64,000 nt of DNA from Chromohalobacter canadensis. Its GTDB lineage: Bacteria > Pseudomonadota > Gammaproteobacteria > Pseudomonadales > Halomonadaceae. The translations under genes were made by a program, and so were the position numbers. Position 1 is the first letter of the stretch. Each line of letters opens with the position of its first letter. Below, piece by piece: positions 39,047 to 47,677 of the stretch. Location of the stretch: contig NZ_CP140151.1 of assembly GCF_034479555.1 (NCBI RefSeq), positions 2,542,001 through 2,606,000 of the forward strand, given 5' to 3'. Under the pieces are notes generated by a model. The model had not been told where the DNA came from. It made no database searches and worked only from the letters and a program-made list of their open reading frames with translations.

Positions 39047-42000
39047 ATGAATATTTCCAACTTCTTCATCAAACGGCCGGTCTTCGCTACCGTTATCTCG
39101 GTCATCGTGGCGGTGATCGGGATAATGGCAATGCGTGTCTTGCCCATTGAGCAGTATCCCAGCGTGGTGCCGCCGACGGTCTCCGTGCAGGCGACCTATC
39201 CCGGTGCCGACGCCGAGACGGTCTCTAAGACCGTGGCGGCCCCGATCGCCGAGGCGATCAACGGGGTCGAGGACATGATCTACATGACCTCGACCAGCGC
39301 CGATAATGGCTCGATGCGGATGAATGTCTCGTTCGGTATCGGGACTGACGGTGACATCAACACGATCAACGTCAATAACCGTGTCCAGCAGGCGCTGTCG
39401 CAGTTGCCTGAGTCGGTGCAATCGCAAGGGGTCACGGTCGAACTGAGTTCAAGCAGTATCTTGATGTTGGTGGCATTGACGTCGCCGACGGATGAATACA
39501 ACAACATCTACATGCAGAACTACGCCACGCTCAATATCCTCAATGAACTTCGCCAAGTGCCCGGTGTGGGAACGGCTGAGGTGCTGGGGGGTGGCGAGTT
39601 CGCCATGCGTATCTGGCTCAATCCGGATAAATTGGCGCAATACGACATGACGTCTGCCGAGGTGGCCAGTGCCATCCGGTCGCAGAACACCGAAATTCCG
39701 GCGGGGGCCTTGGCCCAGGCGCCGCAAGAAGATCCGCGCGCGTATACGTATACCATTACGGCGCCGGGGCGTTTGGCTAACGCGGACCAATTTCGCGATA
39801 TCATCCTGCGTACCAACAACGATGGCTCGGCGTTGCGTTTGAGTGATGTGGCGCGTGTCGAGCTGGGTGCGTCGTCCTATTCGGTTAACGCCAACATGAA
39901 CGGCGCCACCATGACGCCGATCATGATCAATCAGCAGCCCGGCGCTAATGCCCTGGAGACCGCCGAGGCCGTCAAAAGCAAGATGGATGAGCTCTCCGAG
40001 CGGTTTCCGCCGGGGCTCGAGTATGACGTGCCTTACGACACGACATTGTTCATCGATGCCTCGGTGGAGTCGGTCTTCCATACGTTCATAGAGGCATTGC
40101 TGATCGTTGCGGTGATCGTGTTCATCTTTCTGCAGAACTGGCGCACCACGATCATTGCCATGTCAGTAGTGCCGGTCTCGGTGGTGGGAACCTTCGCTGG
40201 TCTGTACCTGTTCGGTTTCTCGATCAACTTGTTGTCGCTTTTTGCCATGGTGCTGGCGATCGGTATCGTGGTCGATGACGCGATACTAGTGGTGGAAAAC
40301 GTCGAGCGATTGCTGGAAGAAGATCCCGAAATACCCATACGAAAGGCGGCCATCACCGCCATGAAAGAGGTTAGCGGCCCCGTTATCGCGACCTCGTTCA
40401 TCATGGCAGCGGTGTTTGTACCGGTGGCCTTCTTGGGTGGTTTTACCGGCCAGATTTACCAGCAGTTCGCGTTGACCATCGCGATCTCCGTGGCCATTTC
40501 GGCGGTCGTGGCCTTGACCTTCACGCCGGCAATGAGTGCGCTTTTCGTCAAGCACAAGTCGGAGATAGGCGATTCCAAGATCGCGCGTGCCGCCTCGACG
40601 CCATTCCGTCTGTTCGATCGTTTCTTCGAGTCGGTGACGCGGGGTTACATGGCAGTCGTACGTTTGCTGGTCAAGGCTTGGGTGCTGACGCTGATATTGG
40701 CGGCGCTCATCATCGGCTTTTCCTATTGGCTGTACCAGAGCAACCCCTCGACATTGATACCTGAAACCGACCAAGGGATCGCCATCGCGAGTGTCACCTT
40801 GCCACAAGGCGCGTCCGTGGCACGTACCACCGAGTACATGGATAAACTGAGTGACAAGATCGAGCAGGATCCGGCGGTCGCGTACTCCACGGCGGTGGCG
40901 GGCTACGACATGCTGTCCAGTGCGGTCAACACGGCCAAGGGTGTGATGTTCATCACCATGAAGCCGTGGGGCGAGCGTGATGAGTCCGTCGAGGACATGA
41001 TCGCCAAAATCAATCGAATTGGGGCTGGTCTAGAGGGTGGTACGGTAATGGCTTTCAACATGCCGCCGATCATCGGGCTTTCCACCACGGGGGGCTTTAC
41101 CGGTTATCTGCAGTCCTATGGCGGGGCTGACTCTCAGGAGTTGATGCAGGCTTCCGGTAAAATAATGCAAGCTGCCAACCAGCGTCCGGAGCTGGCCCAG
41201 GTGTTCACCACCTTCGATGCTTCGGTGCCATCGTATCGGGCGCATATTGACCAGGAAAAAGCTCTGAGTTACGGCGTGTCGATCGATGATCTCAATACGA
41301 CGCTTTCGAATACGCTGGGCAGCGGTTTCGTGAACTACTTTACATATCAGAACCGCAATTTCCAGGTCTACATGCAGAATGAGGATACGTTCCGGCAAAC
41401 GCCCGACGATCTAAACAAGATATTCGTGCGTGGCGGTGATGGCGAGCGTATACCGATTTCCGAGTTCGTGACGCTCGAGCGTCAGTCGGCTCCCTCTGTG
41501 GTATCGCGTTTCGGGGTCTACCCGTCGGCGCAGTTCCAGGGTGGCCCTGCGCCGGGCTATAGCTCGGGCCAGGCGATCGCCGCGATGCAAGAGGTGGTTC
41601 AGCAAGAACTCGGCAACGAGTGGGGCATGGGCTGGACAGGCACGTCCTTCCAAGAGGCCAATGCCGGCAATGCCGCAATTATTGCCATTACCTTCGGCAT
41701 TCTGATGGTCTTCTTGATCCTGGCAGCGCAGTACGAAAGCTGGGCGTTGCCGCTGGCGGTTATTACGGCGGTACCGTTTGCCTTTATCGGATCCATCGGT
41801 GGGATCGTGCTGCGTGGATTGGACACCAGTGTCTATGTTCAGGTGGGCATGCTGGTGGTGGTCGGGTTGGCGGCCAAGAACGCCATCCTGATCGTTGAGT
41901 TCGCCGAATTGCAGCGGCGCGAGCTCGGTAAGTCGATCCGGGATGCCGCATTGACCGCCTCCGAGCTACGTTTCCGGCCAATCGTGATGACCTCGTTGGC

Positions 42001-42250
42001 ATTCATCTTCGGGACCTTGCCGTTGGCCATCGCGAGTGGTGCCAATGACACCAACAGCCATCACATCGGCACCACGGTGGCGATGGGGATGGTCTCGGTG
42101 GCCGTGTTGGCGAGCTTCTTCGTGCCGGCGTTCTACACGATGATCGCCAATGTGCAGGAGTGGCTGCAGCGCAAGCGTGGCGTATCCTCCCCTCATGAGG
42201 ATGACGACGAGGCGTCGGCGACGTCCGGACCACCGGCCAGCCGCCACTGA
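39047..42250 (+). CDS. RND multidrug efflux pump, inner-membrane subunit (AcrB/MexB type)
   Basis: A 1067-residue HAE1-family proton-driven pump with 12 membrane helices and two large periplasmic loops. TM4 carries the proton-relay pair in IGIVVDDAILVVENVER, and TM10 has AKNAILIVEFAE with the relay lysine. The N-terminus (FFIKRPVFATVISVI) and LPIEQYPSVVPP are standard. No outer-membrane channel gene follows; the operon ends at a terminator, so a TolC/OprM-type partner must come from elsewhere. Specificity cannot be read. Confidence 0.94.
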   Translation: MNISNFFIKRPVFATVISVIVAVIGIMAMRVLPIEQYPSVVPPTVSVQATYPGADAETVSKTVAAPIAEAINGVEDMIYMTSTSADNGSMRMNVSFGIGTDGDINTINVNNRVQQALSQLPESVQSQGVTVELSSSSILMLVALTSPTDEYNNIYMQNYATLNILNELRQVPGVGTAEVLGGGEFAMRIWLNPDKLAQYDMTSAEVASAIRSQNTEIPAGALAQAPQEDPRAYTYTITAPGRLANADQFRDIILRTNNDGSALRLSDVARVELGASSYSVNANMNGATMTPIMINQQPGANALETAEAVKSKMDELSERFPPGLEYDVPYDTTLFIDASVESVFHTFIEALLIVAVIVFIFLQNWRTTIIAMSVVPVSVVGTFAGLYLFGFSINLLSLFAMVLAIGIVVDDAILVVENVERLLEEDPEIPIRKAAITAMKEVSGPVIATSFIMAAVFVPVAFLGGFTGQIYQQFALTIAISVAISAVVALTFTPAMSALFVKHKSEIGDSKIARAASTPFRLFDRFFESVTRGYMAVVRLLVKAWVLTLILAALIIGFSYWLYQSNPSTLIPETDQGIAIASVTLPQGASVARTTEYMDKLSDKIEQDPAVAYSTAVAGYDMLSSAVNTAKGVMFITMKPWGERDESVEDMIAKINRIGAGLEGGTVMAFNMPPIIGLSTTGGFTGYLQSYGGADSQELMQASGKIMQAANQRPELAQVFTTFDASVPSYRAHIDQEKALSYGVSIDDLNTTLSNTLGSGFVNYFTYQNRNFQVYMQNEDTFRQTPDDLNKIFVRGGDGERIPISEFVTLERQSAPSVVSRFGVYPSAQFQGGPAPGYSSGQAIAAMQEVVQQELGNEWGMGWTGTSFQEANAGNAAIIAITFGILMVFLILAAQYESWALPLAVITAVPFAFIGSIGGIVLRGLDTSVYVQVGMLVVVGLAAKNAILIVEFAELQRRELGKSIRDAALTASELRFRPIVMTSLAFIFGTLPLAIASGANDTNSHHIGTTVAMGMVSVAVLASFFVPAFYTMIANVQEWLQRKRGVSSPHEDDDEASATSGPPASRH

Positions 42251-42272
42251 TTGCCGATTGAATCGGATTATG

Positions 42273-42300
42273 GCCAGGGCCTCGCGCCCTGGCTTTTTTT
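42273..42300 (+). terminator. Intrinsic terminator after the RND operon
   Basis: Stem GCCAGGGC / GCCCTGGC with loop CTCGC, followed by seven T. Confidence 0.9.
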
Positions 42301-42383
42301 ATGCTGCTGGTTGAGGTCGGCCGGTTGGTTGCAACGTTCGGTTAGGGCACTCTGTGACGATGGAAAGGCGAGGCGAGGTGAGC

Positions 42384-44648
42384 ATGACAAACAGGGCGGC
42401 GCATTGGGGCCGGTGGGTCGTACTCTTGTGTGCGCTACTGGTGTTTTCCGGTGCTGCGTGGGGGCAGAGTGCATCGCCGCTGGCGGCATTATCCGGGGGT
42501 GGTAGCCAAGAGGCGCAGGGAACGGCGCCATCGAACGAGCAGGCGCGTGAATCGTTGGATAGTGTTATCACGATGCTCGAGGACCAGCAGCGCCGAGACG
42601 CTCTGCTCACGCAGCTACGCGAATTGCGGGCCTCGTTGGAAGGCGCCGATGCTGATGCGAAGCCCGAGTCGCCGCGTGGATTGCTGGGTGTCATTGCCGA
42701 CTCGCTGACCTCGCTGAGAGACTCCGGCGAGGTCGTGACACCACTCGAGTACTGGCAGCGCCTGAGCGAGCGGGCAGGCGACACTCTGACGCAACGCGTC
42801 GCCTCGTTGGAGTCGCTGCTGCATCTCGTCGGCGATTTCGTCTGGGTATTGGGGGTGTGGGGCGGTAGTGCGGCGCTGATGGTGGTCGGCGGGCGTCGTT
42901 TGGCCAAACGCATGGACATGCAGCTAACGCTCAGTGCTGAGCCGAGCACCTGGATGCTGATACGCCACATGCTGCGCCGCTTGCTCCCTTGGGGGTTCGC
43001 TTTCGGGATCACTCTGGGCGTCGTGCACGGAATGACGTCTACGTTGGGGATGACGCTGGCGATGGTGATCGCGTACATCACCTTGTGCGGTATTTTGTTC
43101 ACTGCCGTCTGCGAAGTCGTCTTTTCGCTGTTCGCCAATGGCCATCGTCGTGTCGCCCTGCGCATTCTGCATCGCCGCGCCGCCCGTTGGCTGTTCACCA
43201 TCGGCGCGCTGGTCGCGTTGGGCGATGCCGCGAATTCTTCGGAGCTGCGCTCGACCCTGGGGGCATCATTGGCGGAGATGGTCTCGATGCTGGCCAACGT
43301 CACGGCGGCCTTGCTGACGGGGGCGTTCGCGATCCGTTTCAAGCGTCCCATCAAGCACCTGATCCGCAATCGGCCCTATCGTTACCGGCGCGACAAGCGT
43401 GCCAGCAGTGAGTTGATCCGAGTGATCGGAACATTGTGGCATGTGCCGGTCCTGTTCATGGTGGTGGTTTCGCTGATTGCCATCTTGACCTCCGAAGGCG
43501 ACTCGCGCAGCGCCTTTGCCAAGGCCATCGTGACCGCCGGCTTGCTGGTGGTGACCCTGATCGTCAATGGCCTGATTCATCGTCATGCCGAACAGCCTTC
43601 CAAGCAGCGTCGACAATCGCAGTATCGACGCCGCCTGGTGCGCTTTGGCTATACATTGGCGCATCTGATCAGTTGGTTGGCTTTCGCCGAGTTGGCGATG
43701 CGCGTCTGGGGGTTGTCGTTGCTAGCTTTCGGCGGGGACGAGGGTATCAGCCAGCGCATCGGGCAATCGCTGATCAGTATCGGTATGACAGTGCTGCTGG
43801 CGTGGCTGGTCTGGATTCTTGCCGATACCGCGATCGAGCGGGCGTTGCTTTCTTCCAAGCGCGGTCGCAGCGGTCGCGCGCAGAGTACGCGGGCGCAAAC
43901 CATCACGCCGCTGATTCGCAATGTGGTCTTCGCCACCATCTTGATTATCGCGGTCATCGTGGCGCTGGCCAATCTGGGGGTTAATGTCACGCCGCTGTTG
44001 GCCGGTGCCGGAGTTATCGGTCTGGCAGTGGGCTTTGGCGCTCAGACGCTGGTCCAGGACTTGATCACGGGGCTTTTCATCCTTATCGAGGATTCATTGG
44101 CCATCGACGATTTCGTCGACCTGAGCGGCCACATGGGGACGGTCGAGGGATTGAGTCTACGTACCGTGCGTTTGCGCGATCTGGATGGCATCGTGCATAC
44201 GATTCCCTTCAGCCAGATCAAGGGAATCCAGAATTTTTCACGGGAATTCGGTATCGCCCTGATTCGTGTCCGCGTGGCGCATCATATGAAGATCGACGAG
44301 GCGATTGCCATCGTGCGTGAAGTGGCCGAGGAGTTACGTCGCGACCCGATGATGCGGCATTACATCTGGTCGCCGCTGGAGCTCCAGGGGGTGGAAAGTT
44401 TCGATGCCGGCGCGGCGATTCTGCGCATGCGCATGCGCACGGCGCCGATCATGCAGTGGGACGTGGCGCGGGCGTTCAACCTGCGTCTCAAGCGGCGTTT
44501 CGATGACCTGGGGATGGAGCTCGCCATGCCGCGCATGAGCGTGAGTCTTGAGCAGGCATCTGGCGAGGCCGCGAATCTGCCAACTGCGACCGAACATGCC
44601 ACGACAGCCGGTGGTGATGTCAGCGATACGCCATCCGACACGAGCTGA
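42384..44648 (+). CDS. Large MscS-type mechanosensitive channel
   Basis: A 754-residue channel of the extended MscS family. It has a signal peptide (about residues 1-26), a periplasmic helical region (30-140) and several membrane helices. The pore-lining MscS core is near residues 535-600 (GAGVIGLAVGFGAQTLVQDLITGLF), followed by the beta and alpha/beta cytoplasmic cage. It opens under membrane tension to release solutes on hypo-osmotic shock, an evident need in a halophile. I start at 42384, with GAGG just upstream, because it yields a clean signal peptide. Confidence 0.87.
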   Translation: MTNRAAHWGRWVVLLCALLVFSGAAWGQSASPLAALSGGGSQEAQGTAPSNEQARESLDSVITMLEDQQRRDALLTQLRELRASLEGADADAKPESPRGLLGVIADSLTSLRDSGEVVTPLEYWQRLSERAGDTLTQRVASLESLLHLVGDFVWVLGVWGGSAALMVVGGRRLAKRMDMQLTLSAEPSTWMLIRHMLRRLLPWGFAFGITLGVVHGMTSTLGMTLAMVIAYITLCGILFTAVCEVVFSLFANGHRRVALRILHRRAARWLFTIGALVALGDAANSSELRSTLGASLAEMVSMLANVTAALLTGAFAIRFKRPIKHLIRNRPYRYRRDKRASSELIRVIGTLWHVPVLFMVVVSLIAILTSEGDSRSAFAKAIVTAGLLVVTLIVNGLIHRHAEQPSKQRRQSQYRRRLVRFGYTLAHLISWLAFAELAMRVWGLSLLAFGGDEGISQRIGQSLISIGMTVLLAWLVWILADTAIERALLSSKRGRSGRAQSTRAQTITPLIRNVVFATILIIAVIVALANLGVNVTPLLAGAGVIGLAVGFGAQTLVQDLITGLFILIEDSLAIDDFVDLSGHMGTVEGLSLRTVRLRDLDGIVHTIPFSQIKGIQNFSREFGIALIRVRVAHHMKIDEAIAIVREVAEELRRDPMMRHYIWSPLELQGVESFDAGAAILRMRMRTAPIMQWDVARAFNLRLKRRFDDLGMELAMPRMSVSLEQASGEAANLPTATEHATTAGGDVSDTPSDTS

Positions 44649-44801
44649 TCGCGACTGTGGATGTGGCTATCTAGAAGAAGGGAGTGACGCATGTCATGGC
44701 GTCGCCGTTAAAGGTATGCAGAAAGCGGCCGATGCTCATAGGATGCTCGCACGCCACGTGGCGATTAGCTATAACGAATAATCCAAAGGCCAGGAGCTGG
44801 C

Positions 44802-45815
44802 ATGGCATCATCGCGTTTTACGCCTTTCGAGCGCTTATTGCTCAGCAGCCGTAACGAAGCCGATACGGCCGCGTTGTTGTTATTGGCGTGGCTGGCGATG
44901 AGCGACGGCCAGGGCACTTTGAGCGACCGCAAACGCGCCTTGCTCGATGATCTCACCGGGGACTTTCGCCACGACCATGGTTATCAGTTGATCGTCGATC
45001 TGGCGAGTGCGCCGGATTTCGTGGCCTTGCAGCTCGCGGCCGAAGTGTTGCAGCGCTATTATCGTGGGCCGCGCCGGGAGACTTTTCTGCGCCAGGCGAT
45101 TCATGTGGCAACCCACGAAGGGGCATTGGCGGCCGGCCAGCATCATGTGCTGCGTTTTCTGGCTGACCTGCTGGGCGTAGCGCCCGAGACATTCGAGGTC
45201 TTGTTCCGTGATGTTGCCGGTTACCCGCTGGCGGCGCCCGAGGATCCCAGTGCCGCGCATTACTGGCGGTCACGCGAGAGTGCCGGTCATCAGGATTCCT
45301 CCCAACAAGATCGTCATGGTGCGCATGGCGAAAATTCTCGGGAACGCACCGCCGGGGAGGAGAGCGACGCGAAAGGCTCGCGAGAGCGTCATCGCAAGGA
45401 GCAGCGCGATCGCCAGCGCGAACATGCCAAGGAGGAGCGTGAAAATACCCGGCGGCGTCGCTGGCGTTGGCGGCGCGAAGAAACCGGGCAGCGTGAGCGG
45501 GCTGATGACGGCCAGCGTTCGGACGAAGGCAAGCGGCGCCGCGAGGGCTTTTCCCACGAGGGCTTTTCCCACGAGGGGGCGCACGCCAAGGGACATGCCA
45601 CGGGTAGTAATGAAAAGGCCCAGCGGGCATTGGCTGTGCTGGGGTTGATGGAAAACGCACAGAAGAGCGATATCAAGCGCGCTTATCGGCGTCTAGCTCA
45701 AAAATACCATCCCGATCGCTATCATGCGCAGAGTCAGGAGGCGATGGTCACGGCCTCGCTGCGCTTTCAGCGAATCAAGAACGCCTATGATTATTTGATG
45801 CGCCAACATGCGTGA
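44802..45815 (+). CDS. TerB-like plus J-domain protein
   Basis: A 337-residue protein. Residues 1-150 are helical and TerB/DjlA-like (LLLLAWLAMSDGQGTLSDRKRALLDDL). A very charged Arg/Glu/His linker (about 155-270) includes a duplicated EGFSH. A C-terminal J domain (about 275-337) has the HPD motif in AQKYHPDRYHAQ and so should stimulate a DnaK-type ATPase. Unlike DjlA there is no N-terminal membrane anchor. It overlaps the next gene by 8 bases. Its Hsp70 partner and client are unknown. Confidence 0.82.
   Translation: MASSRFTPFERLLLSSRNEADTAALLLLAWLAMSDGQGTLSDRKRALLDDLTGDFRHDHGYQLIVDLASAPDFVALQLAAEVLQRYYRGPRRETFLRQAIHVATHEGALAAGQHHVLRFLADLLGVAPETFEVLFRDVAGYPLAAPEDPSAAHYWRSRESAGHQDSSQQDRHGAHGENSRERTAGEESDAKGSRERHRKEQRDRQREHAKEERENTRRRRWRWRREETGQRERADDGQRSDEGKRRREGFSHEGFSHEGAHAKGHATGSNEKAQRALAVLGLMENAQKSDIKRAYRRLAQKYHPDRYHAQSQEAMVTASLRFQRIKNAYDYLMRQHA
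45543..45572 (+). repeat. Tandem 15-bp repeat in the linker of the J-domain gene
   Basis: GAGGGCTTTTCCCAC occurs twice head to tail and begins a third time (GAGGG), coding EGFSH twice in the charged linker. The unit keeps the frame, so copy number can change without breaking the protein. Confidence 0.85.
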
Positions 45816-46230
45816 TCTTTATCGACGATTGGATATCCACGTCTCGGCGAGTGACGCGGACATCGCACGGGCCATTGCGCGTTGCGAGAATCAAGCCGTC
45901 AAGACGGATGCCGAAGACGTCCTGCGCGTCGAGTCCCGCAAGCGTGAATACGACCAACTCTATGGCACTTTGACGGGCATCGGGCTGCTGCGCGCACGCA
46001 TGGGGTTGAGTCATGCGCCGTATTGGAACGGTAGCGTGGCCAATGACTTCTCGATCAGCGCCGATGATGAGTACGCCCGCTACGCTGAGCTAAAGGTCAA
46101 GGTGGCGCGTGCCGTACGCGTCCACGATACCTGGCAGCAAGTGCGCAGGATGATGCTATGGAGCGGCGGAATTTCGCTGGTCACGGGCGCTGGCGTGGCG
46201 TTGCTGGTGTTTGCGCCGGATCTTTTCTGA
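45808..46230 (+). CDS. Degenerate J-domain-like membrane-anchored protein
   Basis: A 140-residue protein. The N-terminus (MRDLYRRLDIHVSASDADIARAIARC, residues 1-26, ending with ESRKREYDQLYG near 43-54) follows the helical pattern of a J domain but lacks HPD, so it should not activate Hsp70. A C-terminal hydrophobic helix (about residues 117-138) would anchor it in the inner membrane. It overlaps the preceding TerB/J gene by 8 bases and is translated with it. Function unknown; a regulatory or tethering partner is a reasonable guess. Confidence 0.65.
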   Translation: MRDLYRRLDIHVSASDADIARAIARCENQAVKTDAEDVLRVESRKREYDQLYGTLTGIGLLRARMGLSHAPYWNGSVANDFSISADDEYARYAELKVKVARAVRVHDTWQQVRRMMLWSGGISLVTGAGVALLVFAPDLF

Positions 46231-46720
46231 CTGCATGCCATGGTGTCGTTGAGCGCCCCCGTGCTACCCCCTACAATCGTATGAGCGTCTGCTCAGTCAA
46301 GAGGCTTAATGTGCGACATGGCTGCGGCAATTGGTCGCTTCTATTTCGCCTGATTTTGCTTCAGAATGCCGCCCCGTCGGTACTCCCTGCCTGCTGCTCG
46401 TGTTCGACCGGGTGGCGGTCCCTTGGCAGACAGGCTAGGAGCGAGATGGCGTAAGCGGGTGTGCTCGTTCATGGCGGAGATATACGTCATTGCCTAGCAT
46501 GCGCGTTACGCCCAATTTTCAGAGTGCACCACACTCGTGACATTGGCAGCCAGGAAACCGGTGGTTGGTCGAGATGCATGCCATGGGGCGTTTCCAAGTG
46601 GTCAGCAAGGAAAGTAGCTGACCTTTTGGACACGCTCCAAGTCGCTGATGTTCCGTTGGCGAATGTGTCGTTCCATTTTGACCGTCGGGCCTAAGGGTCG
46701 CCAACGGAGGAAAGCATTCA
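46231..46720. other. Long non-coding leader region before cyo
   Basis: About 490 bases without a gene. Open frames here have no ribosome sites or family features. I see one hairpin with a short T-run (46600-46627) and no confident -35/-10 pair or FNR-type TTGAT-N4-ATCAA box. It probably carries the cyo promoter and long 5' leader. Confidence 0.45.
46600..46627 (+). terminator. Possible terminator or attenuator upstream of cyo
   Basis: Inverted repeat GGTCAGC / GCTGACC with a 10-base loop and TTTT directly after. The stem is short (7 bp). It lies 94 bases before a possible leader ORF and 140 bases before cyoA. Confidence 0.4.
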
Positions 46721-46771
46721 ATGAGCAAGCGCTGCAACGTCTTCCCATGCTTGAGTGAGGCCATGCAATGA
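46721..46771 (+). CDS. Possible 16-residue leader peptide of the cyo operon
   Basis: A short frame reading [16 protein letters not shown]. The strongest Shine-Dalgarno of the region (ACGGAGGAAAG) lies about 7 bases before its ATG, and its TGA overlaps the cyoA ATG (ATGA). That geometry suggests translational coupling: ribosomes ending the leader would reinitiate on cyoA. It has two cysteines in a CNVFPC arrangement. No homologue is known to me, and it could be chance. Confidence 0.4.
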   Translation: MSKRCNVFPCLSEAMQ

Positions 46772-47673
46772 GAATGAAGAAGAACCTGGGATGGCTCGGT
46801 ATCCTGCCCTTGATCGCAGTGCTGCTTAGTGGCTGCGGCTCGGCGCTGATGGATCCCAAGGGTCAGATCGGGGTGGAACAGAAATCGCTGATCATTACTG
46901 CCTTCTGGCTGATGATGATCGTGGTGATCCCCGTCCTCATCATGACGGTGGTTTTCGCTTGGAAATATCGGCATAGCAATCATGCCGCCAAGTACATGCC
47001 GGACTGGGCGCACTCCAACAAGATCGAAGTCTTCGTGTGGCTCATACCCTGCGTAATCATCCTGTTTCTGGGGATCATTACCTGGAAAACGTCACATTCG
47101 CTGGATCCGAACAAGCCAATCGAATCCGACGCCGAGACCATGGAAGTACAGGTCGTCTCCTTGGATTGGAAGTGGCTGTTCATCTACCCCGAACAAGGCA
47201 TCGCAACGGTCAACGAAGTGGCCATGCCGGTCGATGTGCCGGTGCATTTCAAAGTGACCTCGGCATCGGTGATGAACTCGTTCTTCATTCCTACCCTGGG
47301 CAGTCAGATCTATGCCATGGCGGGCATGGATAACGACGTTTATCTAGTCGCCAATGAAGCAGGCGTCTACGCCGGCAAATCTTCCAATTATAGTGGCGAG
47401 GGCTTCTCGGAGATGACCTTCGATGCACGCGCCATGTCGCAGGATGATTTCGATGCCTGGGTCGACAAGGTGGGGCAGTCATCCGAAACGCTCTCTTACG
47501 ATGGGAGCTACCAAGAGTTGGCGGAACCGTCCACGGACCATCCTGTGGAATATTTCTCCGACGTAACGTCAGGCCTGTACCGCGACATCATCGAGAGTTT
47601 TAAAGACGGTAGCGGTGAAGGTGGACAAGATGGTTATGGCGAGTCGTCCATGAGCGCAGAGGCAGCGGAGTAA
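46768..47673 (+). CDS. cyoA: Cytochrome bo3 ubiquinol oxidase subunit II (CyoA)
   Basis: Subunit II of the quinol-oxidising terminal oxidase. Lipobox LLSGC (cysteine about residue 23), two membrane helices (about 40-65 and 88-110), then a periplasmic cupredoxin domain ([22 protein letters not shown]) without the CuA ligands, as expected for quinol oxidases. The tail is Gly/Ser-rich and acidic. First gene of cyoABCDE, five bases before cyoB. GTGAGG lies 8 bases before the ATG, within the leader frame. Confidence 0.94.
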   Translation: MRMKKNLGWLGILPLIAVLLSGCGSALMDPKGQIGVEQKSLIITAFWLMMIVVIPVLIMTVVFAWKYRHSNHAAKYMPDWAHSNKIEVFVWLIPCVIILFLGIITWKTSHSLDPNKPIESDAETMEVQVVSLDWKWLFIYPEQGIATVNEVAMPVDVPVHFKVTSASVMNSFFIPTLGSQIYAMAGMDNDVYLVANEAGVYAGKSSNYSGEGFSEMTFDARAMSQDDFDAWVDKVGQSSETLSYDGSYQELAEPSTDHPVEYFSDVTSGLYRDIIESFKDGSGEGGQDGYGESSMSAEAAE

Positions 47674-47677
47674 GATT

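Noticed and set aside
46158..46694. Plus-strand open frames between the J-like gene and cyoA
   Set aside because: Mixed composition, no ribosome sites and no recognisable domains; treated as non-coding except for the 16-codon leader.
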